A stretch of DNA of 64,000 bases, from contig NZ_JBFQGA010000003.1 in assembly GCF_040932435.1 (NCBI RefSeq), positions 186,001 through 250,000 on the forward strand, in the 5' to 3' direction. Of this stretch, positions 41,566-50,855 are shown one piece after another (position 1 is the first letter of the stretch; every line of letters begins with the position of its first letter). This DNA is from Kluyvera sp040932435 (GTDB taxonomy: Bacteria; Pseudomonadota; Gammaproteobacteria; Enterobacterales; Enterobacteriaceae). The notes below the pieces were generated by a model. The model saw nothing but the letters and a program-made list of their open reading frames with translations, was not told the DNA's origin and ran no database searches. The position numbers and the translations under genes were made by a program.

Positions 41566-42758
41566 CAGATTTCCCCTCGCGCTTTCAGAATATCGTGTAC
41601 TGTAAAGATGTCTTTGTCGCCGCGGCCGGAGAGGTTAACTACCAGCAGTTGCTCTTTTTCCGGGTTTTCGCGGATCATTTTTAAAGCGTGTGCCAGCGCA
41701 TGCGAAGACTCCAGCGCCGGGATAATCCCCTCGTGGCGGCTGAGTTCTTTGAACGCATCCAGCGCTTCGTTATCGGTAATCGACACGTATTCCGCGCGGC
41801 CAATGCTGTTCAAATAGGCGTGCTGTGGCCCAACGGACGGGAAGTCCAGCCCGGCGGAGACAGAATAAGATTCCTCAATCTGGCCTTCATCGGTCTGCAT
41901 CATTGGCGATTTCATACCGAAGTAGATGCCCACGCGACCGTGTTTCAACGGTGCGCCGTGCTCGCCGGTTTCGATACCGTGACCGCCAGGTTCAACGCCA
42001 ATCAAGCCGACGCTGGTATCATCGATAAAATCAGCGAACATGCCGATGGCGTTAGAACCGCCGCCGACGCAGGCAATTACCGCATCCGGCAGACGGCCTT
42101 CTTTTTCACGGATTTGTGCTTTGGTCTCTTCACCAATCATGCGTTGGAATTCACGCACGATGGTCGGGAACGGGTGTGGACCTGCCGCAGTACCGAGCAT
42201 ATAGTGCGCGGTTTCGTAGCTGCCAGACCAGTCGCGCAGCGCCTCGTTACAGGCATCTTTTAAGGTTGCTGAACCGCTGTGTACTGCAATCACTTCGGCA
42301 CCCATCAAACGCATACGGAACACGTTCGGTGACTGACGTTCGATATCTTTCGCGCCCATATAGATACGGCATTTTAAACCCAACAGGGCGCAGGCAAGCG
42401 CCGAGGCAACGCCATGCTGACCGGCGCCGGTTTCGGCGATGATCTCGGTTTTACCCATGCGCTTGGCTAACAGCGCCTGGCCCAATACCTGGTTGGTTTT
42501 GTGGGCGCCGCCGTGCAGCAGATCTTCACGCTTGAGATACAGCGTGGTTTTGCTGCCCGCCGTTAGGTTACGGCATTTGGTCAGCGCGGTAGGGCGACCG
42601 GCGTAGTTTTTCAGCAGGTCGGTAAACTCGGCTTGGAAGTCAGGATCCTTTTGCGCACTGACGAAAGCTTCTTCAAGCTGGCGCAGGGCAGGCATTAGGA
42701 TTTGTGGAACGTACATTCCGCCAAATTCACCAAAATAGGGGTTCAGTAAAGTGCTCAT
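41565..42758 (-). CDS. trpB: Tryptophan synthase beta subunit
   Basis: PLP enzyme joining indole and serine to tryptophan, in an alpha2-beta2 complex. 397 residues, as in E. coli. The PLP-binding Lys87 is in LLHGGAHKTNQ, and the phosphate-binding GGGSNA loop is near residue 232. AAGGAG precedes the ATG. Confidence 0.98.
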   Translation of the reverse strand: MSTLLNPYFGEFGGMYVPQILMPALRQLEEAFVSAQKDPDFQAEFTDLLKNYAGRPTALTKCRNLTAGSKTTLYLKREDLLHGGAHKTNQVLGQALLAKRMGKTEIIAETGAGQHGVASALACALLGLKCRIYMGAKDIERQSPNVFRMRLMGAEVIAVHSGSATLKDACNEALRDWSGSYETAHYMLGTAAGPHPFPTIVREFQRMIGEETKAQIREKEGRLPDAVIACVGGGSNAIGMFADFIDDTSVGLIGVEPGGHGIETGEHGAPLKHGRVGIYFGMKSPMMQTDEGQIEESYSVSAGLDFPSVGPQHAYLNSIGRAEYVSITDNEALDAFKELSRHEGIIPALESSHALAHALKMIRENPEKEQLLVVNLSGRGDKDIFTVHDILKARGEI

Positions 42759-42767
42759 TATTGCTCC

Positions 42768-44126
42768 TTAATATGCGCGCAGCGTTTGAAATGCCGAGGC
42801 CAGTTTGCTGGCATCTTTTATGCCCGGTTGTAACTCTACGCCCGAATTGAAATCCAGTCCGACGCAGCCGCTTTTGACGGCTTCTACGCAGTTATCTGCA
42901 TTTAACCCACCGGCCAGAATCACGTTGCTAAGATCCTGACCTTGTAATAATGACCAGTCAAAACGCTGCCCAGAACCGCCCTGACCGTTGTCTAACACAT
43001 ATTTGTCGACGTGGCTCAGGTTGCGCGGTGGCAGGACGTCGCTGACGCTCAGCGCTTTCCAGATTTGAACGCTGGCGGGCAGTTCTGCACGCAGGTCGTT
43101 GATATAGGCTTGGTCTTCGTCGCCGTGCAGTTGAATGGCGCTAAGCTGCAGCGTGGTGGCGCGTTCGATAACCTCAGCAACCGGTGCGTTGCGGAATACG
43201 CCAACGTAGCTAAGCGGCGCGGCGTCAATCACCTCACGCGCTTGCGAAACGTTCACCGCCCGCGGCGAGGTAGGGACGAAAATGAGACCGCCATAAATCG
43301 CACCGGCTTCAAAAGCGGCCTGTGCATCCTGCGCACGGGTGAGCCCACAAACTTTGTTCTCGCCTAACAGCACACGACGGACGGCAGCATTAAGGTCGTC
43401 ATGGGACATCATCGCCGAACCAATCAGGAAACCATTGGCAAAGTGGCTCAGTTCACGCACCTGGGCGTGAGTATTAATGCCGGACTCGCTGATCACCGTG
43501 ACATCGCTCCCCAGACGCGGCGCCAGTTGGCGAGTGCGGTTAAGGTCGATGGAGAGATCGCGCAGGTCGCGGTTGTTGATACCGACCACTTTCGCCTTAA
43601 GCGCGATGGCGCGCTCGAGTTCTTCTTCGTTACTGACTTCGGTCAGCACGCCCATATTCAGGCTGTGCGCCACGGCCGCAAGCTGGCGATACTGTTCGTC
43701 ATCAAGCACCGACAGCATCAGTAGGCAGGCGTCAGCCTGGTAGAAGCGCGCCAGATAAATCTGGTATGCATCAATAATAAAGTCTTTGCACAAGATAGGC
43801 TGTGGCGCTATCTGGCTGACGATGGGCAGGAAATCAAAGCTGCCCTGGAAGTATTTTTCGTCCGTCAGAACTGAAATGGCCGAGGCGTAGTGTTTATACA
43901 CGTTGGCAATACGCGCCGGGTCGAAATCGTCACGGATCACCCCTTTCGATGGAGAGGCTTTTTTGCACTCCAGAATAAAGGCGGTGCGGGTGCCGCGCAG
44001 TGCGCCATAAAAGTCGCGCTGGCTGGGCTGCACGTCGTTTTGGAACGAGTCTAACGGTTGTTGCTGCTTACGGGCTTCGACCCAAATCGCTTTGTCGGCC
44101 ACGATTTTCGCTAATACGGTCTGCAT
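42768..44126 (-). CDS. trpC: Bifunctional indole-3-glycerol-phosphate synthase / phosphoribosylanthranilate isomerase
   Basis: Fused enzyme of 452 residues (E. coli 453). The N-terminal IGPS barrel (1 to about 255) carries FILECKKASPSKG; the C-terminal PRAI barrel (about 256-452) carries KVCGLTRAQDA and LDFNSGVE. It catalyses two successive steps, CdRP formation and indoleglycerol phosphate formation. The fusion is normal for enterobacteria. Nine bp separate it from trpB and three from trpD. Confidence 0.98.
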   Translation of the reverse strand: MQTVLAKIVADKAIWVEARKQQQPLDSFQNDVQPSQRDFYGALRGTRTAFILECKKASPSKGVIRDDFDPARIANVYKHYASAISVLTDEKYFQGSFDFLPIVSQIAPQPILCKDFIIDAYQIYLARFYQADACLLMLSVLDDEQYRQLAAVAHSLNMGVLTEVSNEEELERAIALKAKVVGINNRDLRDLSIDLNRTRQLAPRLGSDVTVISESGINTHAQVRELSHFANGFLIGSAMMSHDDLNAAVRRVLLGENKVCGLTRAQDAQAAFEAGAIYGGLIFVPTSPRAVNVSQAREVIDAAPLSYVGVFRNAPVAEVIERATTLQLSAIQLHGDEDQAYINDLRAELPASVQIWKALSVSDVLPPRNLSHVDKYVLDNGQGGSGQRFDWSLLQGQDLSNVILAGGLNADNCVEAVKSGCVGLDFNSGVELQPGIKDASKLASAFQTLRAY

Positions 44127-44129
44127 TTC

Positions 44130-45725
44130 TTATCCTCTTGCCGCTAGTGCGGTAACGCGGTCGTAGGCTGCACCACTGTGCAGAACATCAAGTACCTGCT
44201 GGACGTTGGCCTTCAGGTCTTCGTGACCGTAAAGACGCATTAACATGGCGACGTTCACCGCCACGGCTGACTCGTGCGCGGTCTCACCTTTACCTTGTAA
44301 TAAGCGCGTCAGAATGTCACGGTTTTCTTCCGGCGTGCCGCCGGCAAGCTCGGCCTGGTGATAAGGCTTGAGACCGAAGTCTTCCGCAGTCAGCTGATAG
44401 CTTTTAATTTCACCGTTGTGCAGTTCGGCAACGACCGTTGGTGCGTGCAAAGACACTTCATCCATGCCGCCGCTGTGCACCACTGCCGCACGTTCGTAAC
44501 CGAGTACGCGCAGCGTTTCGGCAATCGGCAGCACCAATTCCGGGCTGTACACGCCAATCAACGCCAGCGGCGGGTGCGCCGGGTTAATCAACGGCCCCAG
44601 CACGTTGAACAAGGTGCGTGTTTTCAGCTGTTGGCGAACTGGCATCGCGTGGCGGAAACCGGTGTGATACTTCGGCGCGAACAGGAAACATACGCCCAGT
44701 TCATCGAGCGCCTGACGGGATTTGTCGGCGTTCATATCGAGGTTGATGCCGAACGCCGCCAGCAGGTCGGAAGAGCCTGACTTACTGGATACGCTACGGT
44801 TGCCGTGCTTAGCCACTTTCAGTCCACAGGCCGCGGCCACGAAGGCGCTGGCAGTGGAGATGTTGATGCTGTTACTGCCGTCGCCACCGGTGCCGACGAT
44901 ATCGGCAAACGGATAGTCAGGGCGCGGGAACGGCGCGGCGTTTTCCAACAGCGCGGTTGCGGCACCGGCAATTTCGTTCGGGCTTTCGCCGCGAATTTTC
45001 ATGCTAACCAGCGCGGCAGCGAGCTGCTCTGGTTTCACTTCACCGCGCACCACGGCGGAGAATAGCTGGTGGCTTTCTTGTTGAGTCAGGATTTGCGCCT
45101 GATACAGTTTTTCCAAAATTGGCTGCAGGGTGTTGCTCTGCTCGAGTTTCTGCAGCGCCCATGCCAGCGTTTGTTCGAGCAAGCGCGCACCTTGGGTGGT
45201 GAGAATGGACTCCGGATGGAACTGGAAGCCGCAGACGCGATCCGCATCGTGACGAACCGCCATCACCATGCCGTTGAAGTTAGCATTGATGGTTAAACCG
45301 GCCGGAATATTGCTGCCAACCAGCGAGTGATAACGCGCGACCGGCAGCGGATTGCTCAAACCGTCGAACATCGCTTGGCCGTCGTGCTCAATGCTGGAGG
45401 CTTTACCATGCAGGATTTCGCCCGCCTGACCCACGTAACCGCCGTAGGCTTCAACAATCGCCTGATGACCCAGACAGATGCCGATAATCGGCAGTTTGCC
45501 GCGCATACGGGTCAGTAGTTCAGGCATACAGCCCGCTTCAGAGGGCGCGCCAGGGCCAGGAGACAGCATCAGCACCGGATTATCCATTGTTGCCAGGCGT
45601 TCAATTAAGGTCTGTGCCGGTACGTGGTTACGGTAAATCACCACATTGTGTCCACTAGCGCGCAGCTGATCTGCCAGGTTGTAGGTAAAAGAGTCGATAT
45701 TATCGAGCAGCAGAATGTCAGCCAT
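44130..45725 (-). CDS. trpD: Bifunctional anthranilate synthase glutaminase / anthranilate phosphoribosyltransferase
   Basis: 531 residues, same fused TrpG-TrpD form as E. coli. The N-terminal class I glutamine amidotransferase has catalytic Cys84 (GICLGHQAI) and LSPGPGAP; the C-terminal phosphoribosyltransferase (from about 200) has VGTGGDGSNSINIST binding PRPP. It partners TrpE as component II of anthranilate synthase. The start overlaps the trpE stop by one base. Confidence 0.98.
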   Translation of the reverse strand: MADILLLDNIDSFTYNLADQLRASGHNVVIYRNHVPAQTLIERLATMDNPVLMLSPGPGAPSEAGCMPELLTRMRGKLPIIGICLGHQAIVEAYGGYVGQAGEILHGKASSIEHDGQAMFDGLSNPLPVARYHSLVGSNIPAGLTINANFNGMVMAVRHDADRVCGFQFHPESILTTQGARLLEQTLAWALQKLEQSNTLQPILEKLYQAQILTQQESHQLFSAVVRGEVKPEQLAAALVSMKIRGESPNEIAGAATALLENAAPFPRPDYPFADIVGTGGDGSNSINISTASAFVAAACGLKVAKHGNRSVSSKSGSSDLLAAFGINLDMNADKSRQALDELGVCFLFAPKYHTGFRHAMPVRQQLKTRTLFNVLGPLINPAHPPLALIGVYSPELVLPIAETLRVLGYERAAVVHSGGMDEVSLHAPTVVAELHNGEIKSYQLTAEDFGLKPYHQAELAGGTPEENRDILTRLLQGKGETAHESAVAVNVAMLMRLYGHEDLKANVQQVLDVLHSGAAYDRVTALAARG

Positions 45726-47287
45726 CAGAAAATCTCCTGTGCATGATGGGCAGTGGCGATGGCGCGCAGAACGGCACGAGCTTTATTACGGGTTTCATCG
45801 GCTTCAGATTGCGGAACGGAATCCAGCACCACGCCGGCGCCGGCCTGCACGGTGGCAATGCCGTTTTCGACAAACGCTGAGCGGATAACGATGCAGGTAT
45901 CTAGGTCGCCGTGGGCGGTGAAATAACCCACCGCACCGCCGTAGCTACCGCGACGCTTGCCTTCCGCCGCGGCGATAAGCTGCATGGCGCGCACTTTCGG
46001 CGCTCCGCTGAGGGTCCCCATGTTCATGCAGGCGCGGTAGGCGTGCAGAACATCGAGATCTTTACGCAGTTCGCCGACCACGCGGGAAACCAAATGCATC
46101 ACGAAGGAGTAGCGATCCACTTTAGTCAGGTCGGCAACATAGCGACTGCCAGCGGTGCAGATTCGCGCAAGGTCATTACGAGCCAAATCGACCAGCATTA
46201 AATGTTCGGAAAGCTCTTTATGGTCGGTGCGCATCTCAAGCTCAATGCGGCTGTCCAGATCGCGGTCCAAAGTGCCGTCAGCACGACGACCGCGCGGACG
46301 GGTACCGGCAATCGGATAGATTTCAATCTGGCGATTGGTGGCATCGTACTTCAGTGAACTCTCTGGTGATGCGCCAAACAGGGTGAAATCGTTGTCCTGC
46401 ATAAAGAACATGTAGGGGCTTGGATTACTCTTTTTCAGCACATCATAAGCCGCCAGCGGTGATGGGCAGGGCAGGGAGAAACGGCGCGATGGCACCACTT
46501 GGAAAATTTCTCCGGCGCGAATCGCTTTTTGCATTTTGCGCACCACATCGCCGTACTCTTCATCGCTCTGATTACATTCGCAGCGCATCTCTTTGATTTC
46601 GCGTACCGGCAGCGCCATTGGCGGCTCGTTCAACTGCTGACGAACATCGGCAATGCGCTGCAGCAGACGATCTTTTTCCGCCTCAGAAGGGGTAAACAGG
46701 CTGGCCTGAATGCGTGTATTTTTGGTCTGGTGATCGATAACCAGCAGGGTTTCTGCCAGGTAGAAGCAGTAATCCGGGCAGGCGTTATCGCTTTCAAGCT
46801 GCGGTAAATCTTCAAAACCTGCGACCAGGTCGTAGGCGAACAGCCCGCCGAAGAACATGGCTTCGCGTTCGTCTTGCGGCACTACAACCAGTTCTTGCAT
46901 CAGACGAAAGGCGTCGAATACCGACAAAGAGCACAGACGCGCATCTTCATCGAGCAGATTGCTGACCGCCGGGAAATGCAGGATGCGGCAGTTTGGCTGG
47001 CGTTCATTTTCCACGCCGGAAGGCAGCGCGGCGTCAAGCAGCGGTAGCAGGGAAGCGCCGTTATCAGATAGCGCTTGAATAGTGACCGTGTCGCCCAATG
47101 CGGTGATGCGCAGCGCGCTATCAACCAGCAGCAGGCTTTTTAAATCGTTCTTGCTATCGATATCCGCTGACTCAAGCAGCAGCGTTGCCGGGCGCGCACC
47201 GCACAACTGGTGAAACAGCGCGGTTGGGTTCTCACGGTAAATTGCGTCACTGGTCAGAAGCTCGAGCAGGGGTTTTTGTGTTTGCAT
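45725..47287 (-). CDS. trpE: Anthranilate synthase component I
   Basis: Converts chorismate and ammonia to anthranilate. The frame opens at 47341, but the ATG at 47287 (MQTQKPLLELL) gives 520 residues, as in E. coli. The LLES motif (residues 37-40) belongs to the tryptophan feedback site, and the chorismate-binding domain is intact (AGTRPRGR, SGAPKVRAMQLI). First structural gene, behind leader peptide and attenuator. Confidence 0.98.
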   Translation of the reverse strand: MQTQKPLLELLTSDAIYRENPTALFHQLCGARPATLLLESADIDSKNDLKSLLLVDSALRITALGDTVTIQALSDNGASLLPLLDAALPSGVENERQPNCRILHFPAVSNLLDEDARLCSLSVFDAFRLMQELVVVPQDEREAMFFGGLFAYDLVAGFEDLPQLESDNACPDYCFYLAETLLVIDHQTKNTRIQASLFTPSEAEKDRLLQRIADVRQQLNEPPMALPVREIKEMRCECNQSDEEYGDVVRKMQKAIRAGEIFQVVPSRRFSLPCPSPLAAYDVLKKSNPSPYMFFMQDNDFTLFGASPESSLKYDATNRQIEIYPIAGTRPRGRRADGTLDRDLDSRIELEMRTDHKELSEHLMLVDLARNDLARICTAGSRYVADLTKVDRYSFVMHLVSRVVGELRKDLDVLHAYRACMNMGTLSGAPKVRAMQLIAAAEGKRRGSYGGAVGYFTAHGDLDTCIVIRSAFVENGIATVQAGAGVVLDSVPQSEADETRNKARAVLRAIATAHHAQEIF

Positions 47288-47322
47288 CGTTATTCTCGCC
47301 TGATTTCTTAATCTTTTTTGCT

Positions 47323-47350
47323 TAATAAAAAGCCCGCTCATTGGCGGGCT
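47323..47350 (-). terminator. trp attenuator (3:4 terminator hairpin)
   Basis: AGCCCGC / GCGGGCT (47331-47350) followed on the minus strand by TTTTTATTAAG. It lies between the leader peptide and trpE in the position of the E. coli attenuator. Confidence 0.93.
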
Positions 47351-47389
47351 GGGTATCTGTTTGCTTATCGCAGACGTGATGACTCCGCC

Positions 47390-47443
47390 CTACTGGGAAG
47401 TACGCCACCAACCGCCGTGCAGAGCAATCATTTTACGTTTCAT
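47390..47443 (-). CDS. trpL: trp operon leader peptide TrpL
   Basis: 17-residue leader MKRKMIALHGGWWRTSQ with adjacent Trp12-Trp13 codons, whose stalling under tryptophan starvation permits the antiterminator to form. E. coli TrpL has 14 residues and the same GWWRTS ending. AAGG lies about nine bases before the ATG. The stop is followed about 40 bases later by the attenuator hairpin. Confidence 0.95.
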   Translation of the reverse strand: MKRKMIALHGGWWRTSQ

Positions 47444-47471
47444 TTTCAGATACCTTGACTAAGTGAACTTG

Positions 47472-47506
47472 CGTACTAGTTAACTAGTTCGAGAAAGCAA
47501 AGTCAA
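47472..47506 (-). promoter_or_regulatory. trp promoter with TrpR operator
   Basis: On the minus strand -35 TTGACT (47506-47501), 17-bp spacer, -10 TTAACT (47483-47478). The operator CGAACTAGTTAACTAGTACG (47491-47472) covers the -10 and is identical to the E. coli core. Confidence 0.95.
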
Positions 47507-47582
47507 CCCCTGATTTTAGAAATCGACGTTATACCGCTATGATAGGGCGCGAAACATGATGAGCAGTAAAACGGGAGCGGTT

Positions 47583-48464
47583 TTGAGCGACACCAATTAT
47601 GCAGTGATTTACGACCTTCACAGCCACACGACCGCCTCAGATGGCCGCCTGACACCGGAAGAACTGGTGCACCGAGCGGGTGAAATGCGGGTAGGGACGC
47701 TGGCGATTACCGATCACGATACCGTCGATGCGATCCCCCGAGCGCAGGCAGAAATTGCGCGAGCAGGCTTGGCGCTGCAGCTTATTACGGGCGTTGAGAT
47801 TTCAACGCAGTGGGAGAACCACGAGATTCATATCGTTGGGCTGAATATTGATATTGAAAGCCCGGCGCTTACCGCGTTGTTAAGCGCGCAGATTGCGCGC
47901 CGCCAGCAGCGCGGGCAGATGATTGCCGAGCGGTTGGAAAAAGCCCATATCCCTGGCGCTTGGGAAGCAGCGCTTAAAATGGCTGATGGCGGTGCGGTGA
48001 CCCGTGGTCATTTTGCCCGTTTTCTCGTTGAACAGGGCAAGGCATCGAATATTGCTGATGTGTTTAAAAAATATCTCGCACGGGGGAAAACCGGTTACGT
48101 TCCTCCGCAGTGGTGTACAATAAAGGAAGCTATTGATGTCATTCATCATTCGGGTGGGGTAGCGGTCGTTGCTCACCCGGGGCGGTACGATTTGTCCGCC
48201 AAGTGGCTGAAAAGATTGCTGGCACACTTTAGTGAACACGGCGGCGACGCGATGGAAGTCTCCCAGTGCCAGCAGGCGCCTCACGAGCGTACTCAGCTTG
48301 CCACCTATGCCCGCGATTACAATTTACTGGCATCTCAGGGTTCTGATTTTCATCAGCCCTGCCCGTGGATTGAACTGGGCCGTAAACTGTGGTTACCCGC
48401 AGGCGTCGAGGGAGTTTGGCAGCGCTGGGAGCAGCCGCAGAATTCAATTGAGAGGGAAGCATGA
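47583..48464 (+). CDS. rnm: RNase AM, 5'-to-3' exoribonuclease (YciV)
   Basis: PHP-domain metalloenzyme that matures the 5' ends of 23S, 16S and 5S rRNA and also acts on 3',5'-nucleotide bisphosphates. A TTG at 47583 with GGGAG upstream gives 293 residues (reading SDTNYAVIYDLHSHT), the E. coli length; the ATG at 47556 has no ribosome site. Metal motifs: DLHSHTTASDG, AITDHDT, GVEIS, VAHPGRYD and SQGSDFH. The stop overlaps yciO by four bases, so the two are coupled. Divergent from trp. Confidence 0.93.
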   Translation: MSDTNYAVIYDLHSHTTASDGRLTPEELVHRAGEMRVGTLAITDHDTVDAIPRAQAEIARAGLALQLITGVEISTQWENHEIHIVGLNIDIESPALTALLSAQIARRQQRGQMIAERLEKAHIPGAWEAALKMADGGAVTRGHFARFLVEQGKASNIADVFKKYLARGKTGYVPPQWCTIKEAIDVIHHSGGVAVVAHPGRYDLSAKWLKRLLAHFSEHGGDAMEVSQCQQAPHERTQLATYARDYNLLASQGSDFHQPCPWIELGRKLWLPAGVEGVWQRWEQPQNSIEREA

Positions 48465-49081
48465 GTCAGTTTTTTTATATCCATCCGGATAACCCACAGG
48501 CGCGTCTGATTAACCAGGCGGTCGAAATCGTGCGTAAGGGCGGCGTCATCGTCTATCCAACCGATTCCGGCTATGCGCTGGGCTGTAAAATCGAAGATAA
48601 AGGGGCGATGGAGCGAATTTGCCGTATCCGTCATCTGCCAGATGGCCACAACTTTACGTTGATGTGTCGCGATCTGTCCGAGCTGTCCACCTATTCTTAC
48701 GTGGATAACGTGGCGTTTCGTTTAATCAAAAACAATACGCCGGGCAATTACACCTTCATTTTGAAGGGAACCAAAGACGTGCCGCGTCGCCTGCTGCAGG
48801 AAAAGCGCAAAACGATCGGCATGCGCGTGCCGTCTAACCCGATTGCCCAAGCGCTACTGGAGACGTTGGGTGAGCCGATGCTCTCAACCTCGCTGATGCT
48901 GCCGGGCAGTGAATTTACCGAGTCCGATCCGGAAGAGATTAAAGACCGCCTAGAGAAGCAGGTGGATCTGATAATCCACGGCGGCTATCTCGGCCAGCAG
49001 CCAACTACGGTGGTTGATCTTACCGAAGACTCACCGGTCGTTATCCGCGAAGGCGTGGGTGACGTGAAACCTTTCTTATAA
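48461..49081 (+). CDS. yciO: Sua5/YciO/YrdC-family protein YciO
   Basis: 206 residues, as in E. coli. A YrdC-like fold related to TsaC, which makes threonylcarbamoyl-AMP for tRNA t6A; YciO itself shows at most weak activity of this kind and its role is unsettled. VIVYPTDSGYALGC binds nucleotide, and RVPSNPIAQALLE follows. The start overlaps the rnm stop (ATGA). In E. coli yciQ follows; here it is absent and the gene ends at a terminator. Confidence 0.95.
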   Translation: MSQFFYIHPDNPQARLINQAVEIVRKGGVIVYPTDSGYALGCKIEDKGAMERICRIRHLPDGHNFTLMCRDLSELSTYSYVDNVAFRLIKNNTPGNYTFILKGTKDVPRRLLQEKRKTIGMRVPSNPIAQALLETLGEPMLSTSLMLPGSEFTESDPEEIKDRLEKQVDLIIHGGYLGQQPTTVVDLTEDSPVVIREGVGDVKPFL

Positions 49082-49087
49082 AATCCC

Positions 49088-49117
49088 CGGCCCGGCAGTT
49101 TTGCCGGGCTTTTTTTA
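49088..49117. terminator. Terminator between yciO and the convergent lysR gene
   Basis: GCCCGGCA / TGCCGGGC (49090-49109) followed by T7 on the plus strand. Confidence 0.88.
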
Positions 49118-50035
49118 TCTCAACGCGCGGATTTGTTCCAGCATCCATTGCTGCGCTGGGTCCTGTCCACCGATGGCACGGTAGTAGACCTTCAGCGTGT
49201 ACGGCGGAATAGGGAAAGGCGGGGCGTGTACGGCAAGTTGATGCGTGTCGAACAACTGATGCACACCGCGGCGAGGCAGGGTAATGGCGAGGTCGGTCTG
49301 GCCGACAATAAACGGCGCTGACATGACGCTTGGCAGCTCCACGACCGTCTTTCGGCGGATCTGCTGGGCTGCGAGGTAGCTGTCGATAGGGCGATGATGC
49401 TCGTTCCACGGGCTGACTACCACGTGACCAAGCTGCAAATACGTTTCTGTTGTCAGTGGTTTATCCGCCAGCGGATGATCTTTACGCATCGCGACCACAT
49501 AATCGTCGGTAAACAGTTCAAGTGACGCCAGCCCAGGTCGCGGCTGTACGCTGCCTTCTTCAAAGCCAACGGCAAAATTCACCCGTCCGGTCAGAATCTC
49601 TTCCAGCGCGTCGTATTCACGAGAGTAAACAATTCTAGTGCGGATCTCCGGCGCTAGCGTCTGCAACCGGGCGATAAATTCCGGGAAGAAAACGGCGGCG
49701 GTATAGTCGGTGGCAGCGAAGGTCAATGTCTGGCTGCTGGTTGCCGGATCGAAACGCGCAATCTGACTTAGCTCACCGTTGAGCGCGCCTAATGTGCTGG
49801 AGACCACAGGATACAGCGAGTTGGCTTTCGGCGTCGGCTGCATTTGGCTGCCCTGACGAATAAACAGCGGATCGTTCAGCGAGCTACGCAGGCGCGCCAA
49901 TGCGTGACTCAATGCCGATGGGCTCATCGCTAATTCATCTGCCGCACCTGTTACGCTACGGTGGCGGTACAGTGCATCGAACACTAACAGCAAATTAAGG
50001 TCGAGAAGACGAAGGTTGTGATGCATGATATTCAT
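49115..50035 (-). CDS. LysR-family transcriptional regulator
   Basis: 306 residues. HTH LDLNLLLVFDALYRHRSVTG, then SPSALSHALARLRSSLNDPL, resembles the NodD/LeuO/YbeF-type LTTR branch; effector domain about 95-300. The start could be ATG 50035 or ATG 50026; the ribosome site is weak for both. Divergent from a GNAT acetyltransferase gene that starts 86 bp away and is the likely target. Not part of the E. coli K-12 yciO-rluB interval. Confidence 0.88.
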   Translation of the reverse strand: MNIMHHNLRLLDLNLLLVFDALYRHRSVTGAADELAMSPSALSHALARLRSSLNDPLFIRQGSQMQPTPKANSLYPVVSSTLGALNGELSQIARFDPATSSQTLTFAATDYTAAVFFPEFIARLQTLAPEIRTRIVYSREYDALEEILTGRVNFAVGFEEGSVQPRPGLASLELFTDDYVVAMRKDHPLADKPLTTETYLQLGHVVVSPWNEHHRPIDSYLAAQQIRRKTVVELPSVMSAPFIVGQTDLAITLPRRGVHQLFDTHQLAVHAPPFPIPPYTLKVYYRAIGGQDPAQQWMLEQIRALR

Positions 50036-50121
50036 TTTGTCTGTGAAGAGAATGCAGTAACTTCATATCATGATGGCGTTAAAATAGCGACCATCAACTG
50101 ATAATGCCCTTTGGAGGCACT

Positions 50122-50613
50122 GTGCAACACGTTACTTTCCGTCAGGCCACGCCGTCTGATACTGACCGCTGTTATGAAATTGAATCCGCGGCTTATCCGG
50201 CTGATGAAGCAGCAACCCAGGAAAAAATCGCCCTGCGTATCGCCCGCTACCCGCAGGGGTTTTTATGTATGGAACAAGACGGCGAAATCATCGGCTTTAT
50301 CAACGCAGGCTGTGCGTGGGAGGTGGTGATGTCGGATGAAGACTTTAAAGAACTGATAGGTCATGATCCGGCGGCGCCAAACGCGGTCATTATGTCAGTC
50401 GTGCTGCATCCGGCGCATCAGGGAAAAGGATTGTCGACCCCGATGATGCAAGCGTTTATCGAACACATGCGCGAGCAGGGCAAAACCGCCATTTATCTGA
50501 TGTGTAAAGCGCAGTATCAACCATTGTACAAGCGTTTTGGTTATCAGTTTATTAAGCGCTCTGATTCAACCCACGGCGGTGAAGAGTGGTTTGAAATGAT
50601 GCAAACGCTTTAA
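50122..50613 (+). CDS. GNAT-family N-acetyltransferase
   Basis: Start chosen at GTG 50122, seven bases... more exactly four bases after GGAGG (50113-50117); the ATG at 50104 lacks a ribosome site. 163 residues, one GNAT domain: FRQATPSDTDRCYEIE start, SVVLHPAHQGKGLSTPMMQA as the acetyl-CoA loop (R/Q-x-x-G-K/G) near 100-118, and LYKRFGY near 138. It resembles arylalkylamine (AANAT-like) acetyltransferases; substrate unknown. Paired divergently with a LysR regulator. Confidence 0.85.
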   Translation: MQHVTFRQATPSDTDRCYEIESAAYPADEAATQEKIALRIARYPQGFLCMEQDGEIIGFINAGCAWEVVMSDEDFKELIGHDPAAPNAVIMSVVLHPAHQGKGLSTPMMQAFIEHMREQGKTAIYLMCKAQYQPLYKRFGYQFIKRSDSTHGGEEWFEMMQTL

Positions 50614-50662
50614 TGGCTATACCTGCTTTTTGACAACTTCCTTTTAGCGCGACGGTACTACG

Positions 50663-50699
50663 AGGAGAAAAGGGCAGGAACAAGCTGCCCTTTTCTCCT
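50663..50699 (+). terminator. Perfect 15-bp hairpin before rluB
   Basis: AGGAGAAAAGGGCAG (50663-50677) and CTGCCCTTTTCTCCT (50685-50699) around a 7-nt loop, 50 bp after the GNAT stop. No T run follows, but the 3' arm contains TTTTCTCCT; it may end the GNAT transcript or act as a leader element of rluB. Confidence 0.55.
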
Positions 50700-50855
50700 A
50701 AAATTCGTGTACTATGTGCGGTCACAATTCTGGGTGGATGGCCTGCGTTGTTTTGAAACGCCGCTATTTGCCTGCTTATGCAGTCCGGTGCCTATTCCCG
50801 CGCTGCTAATAAAGTCTGTAAGACGCCTGTGAAGGCGACACCTGAAGGAAGCTCA

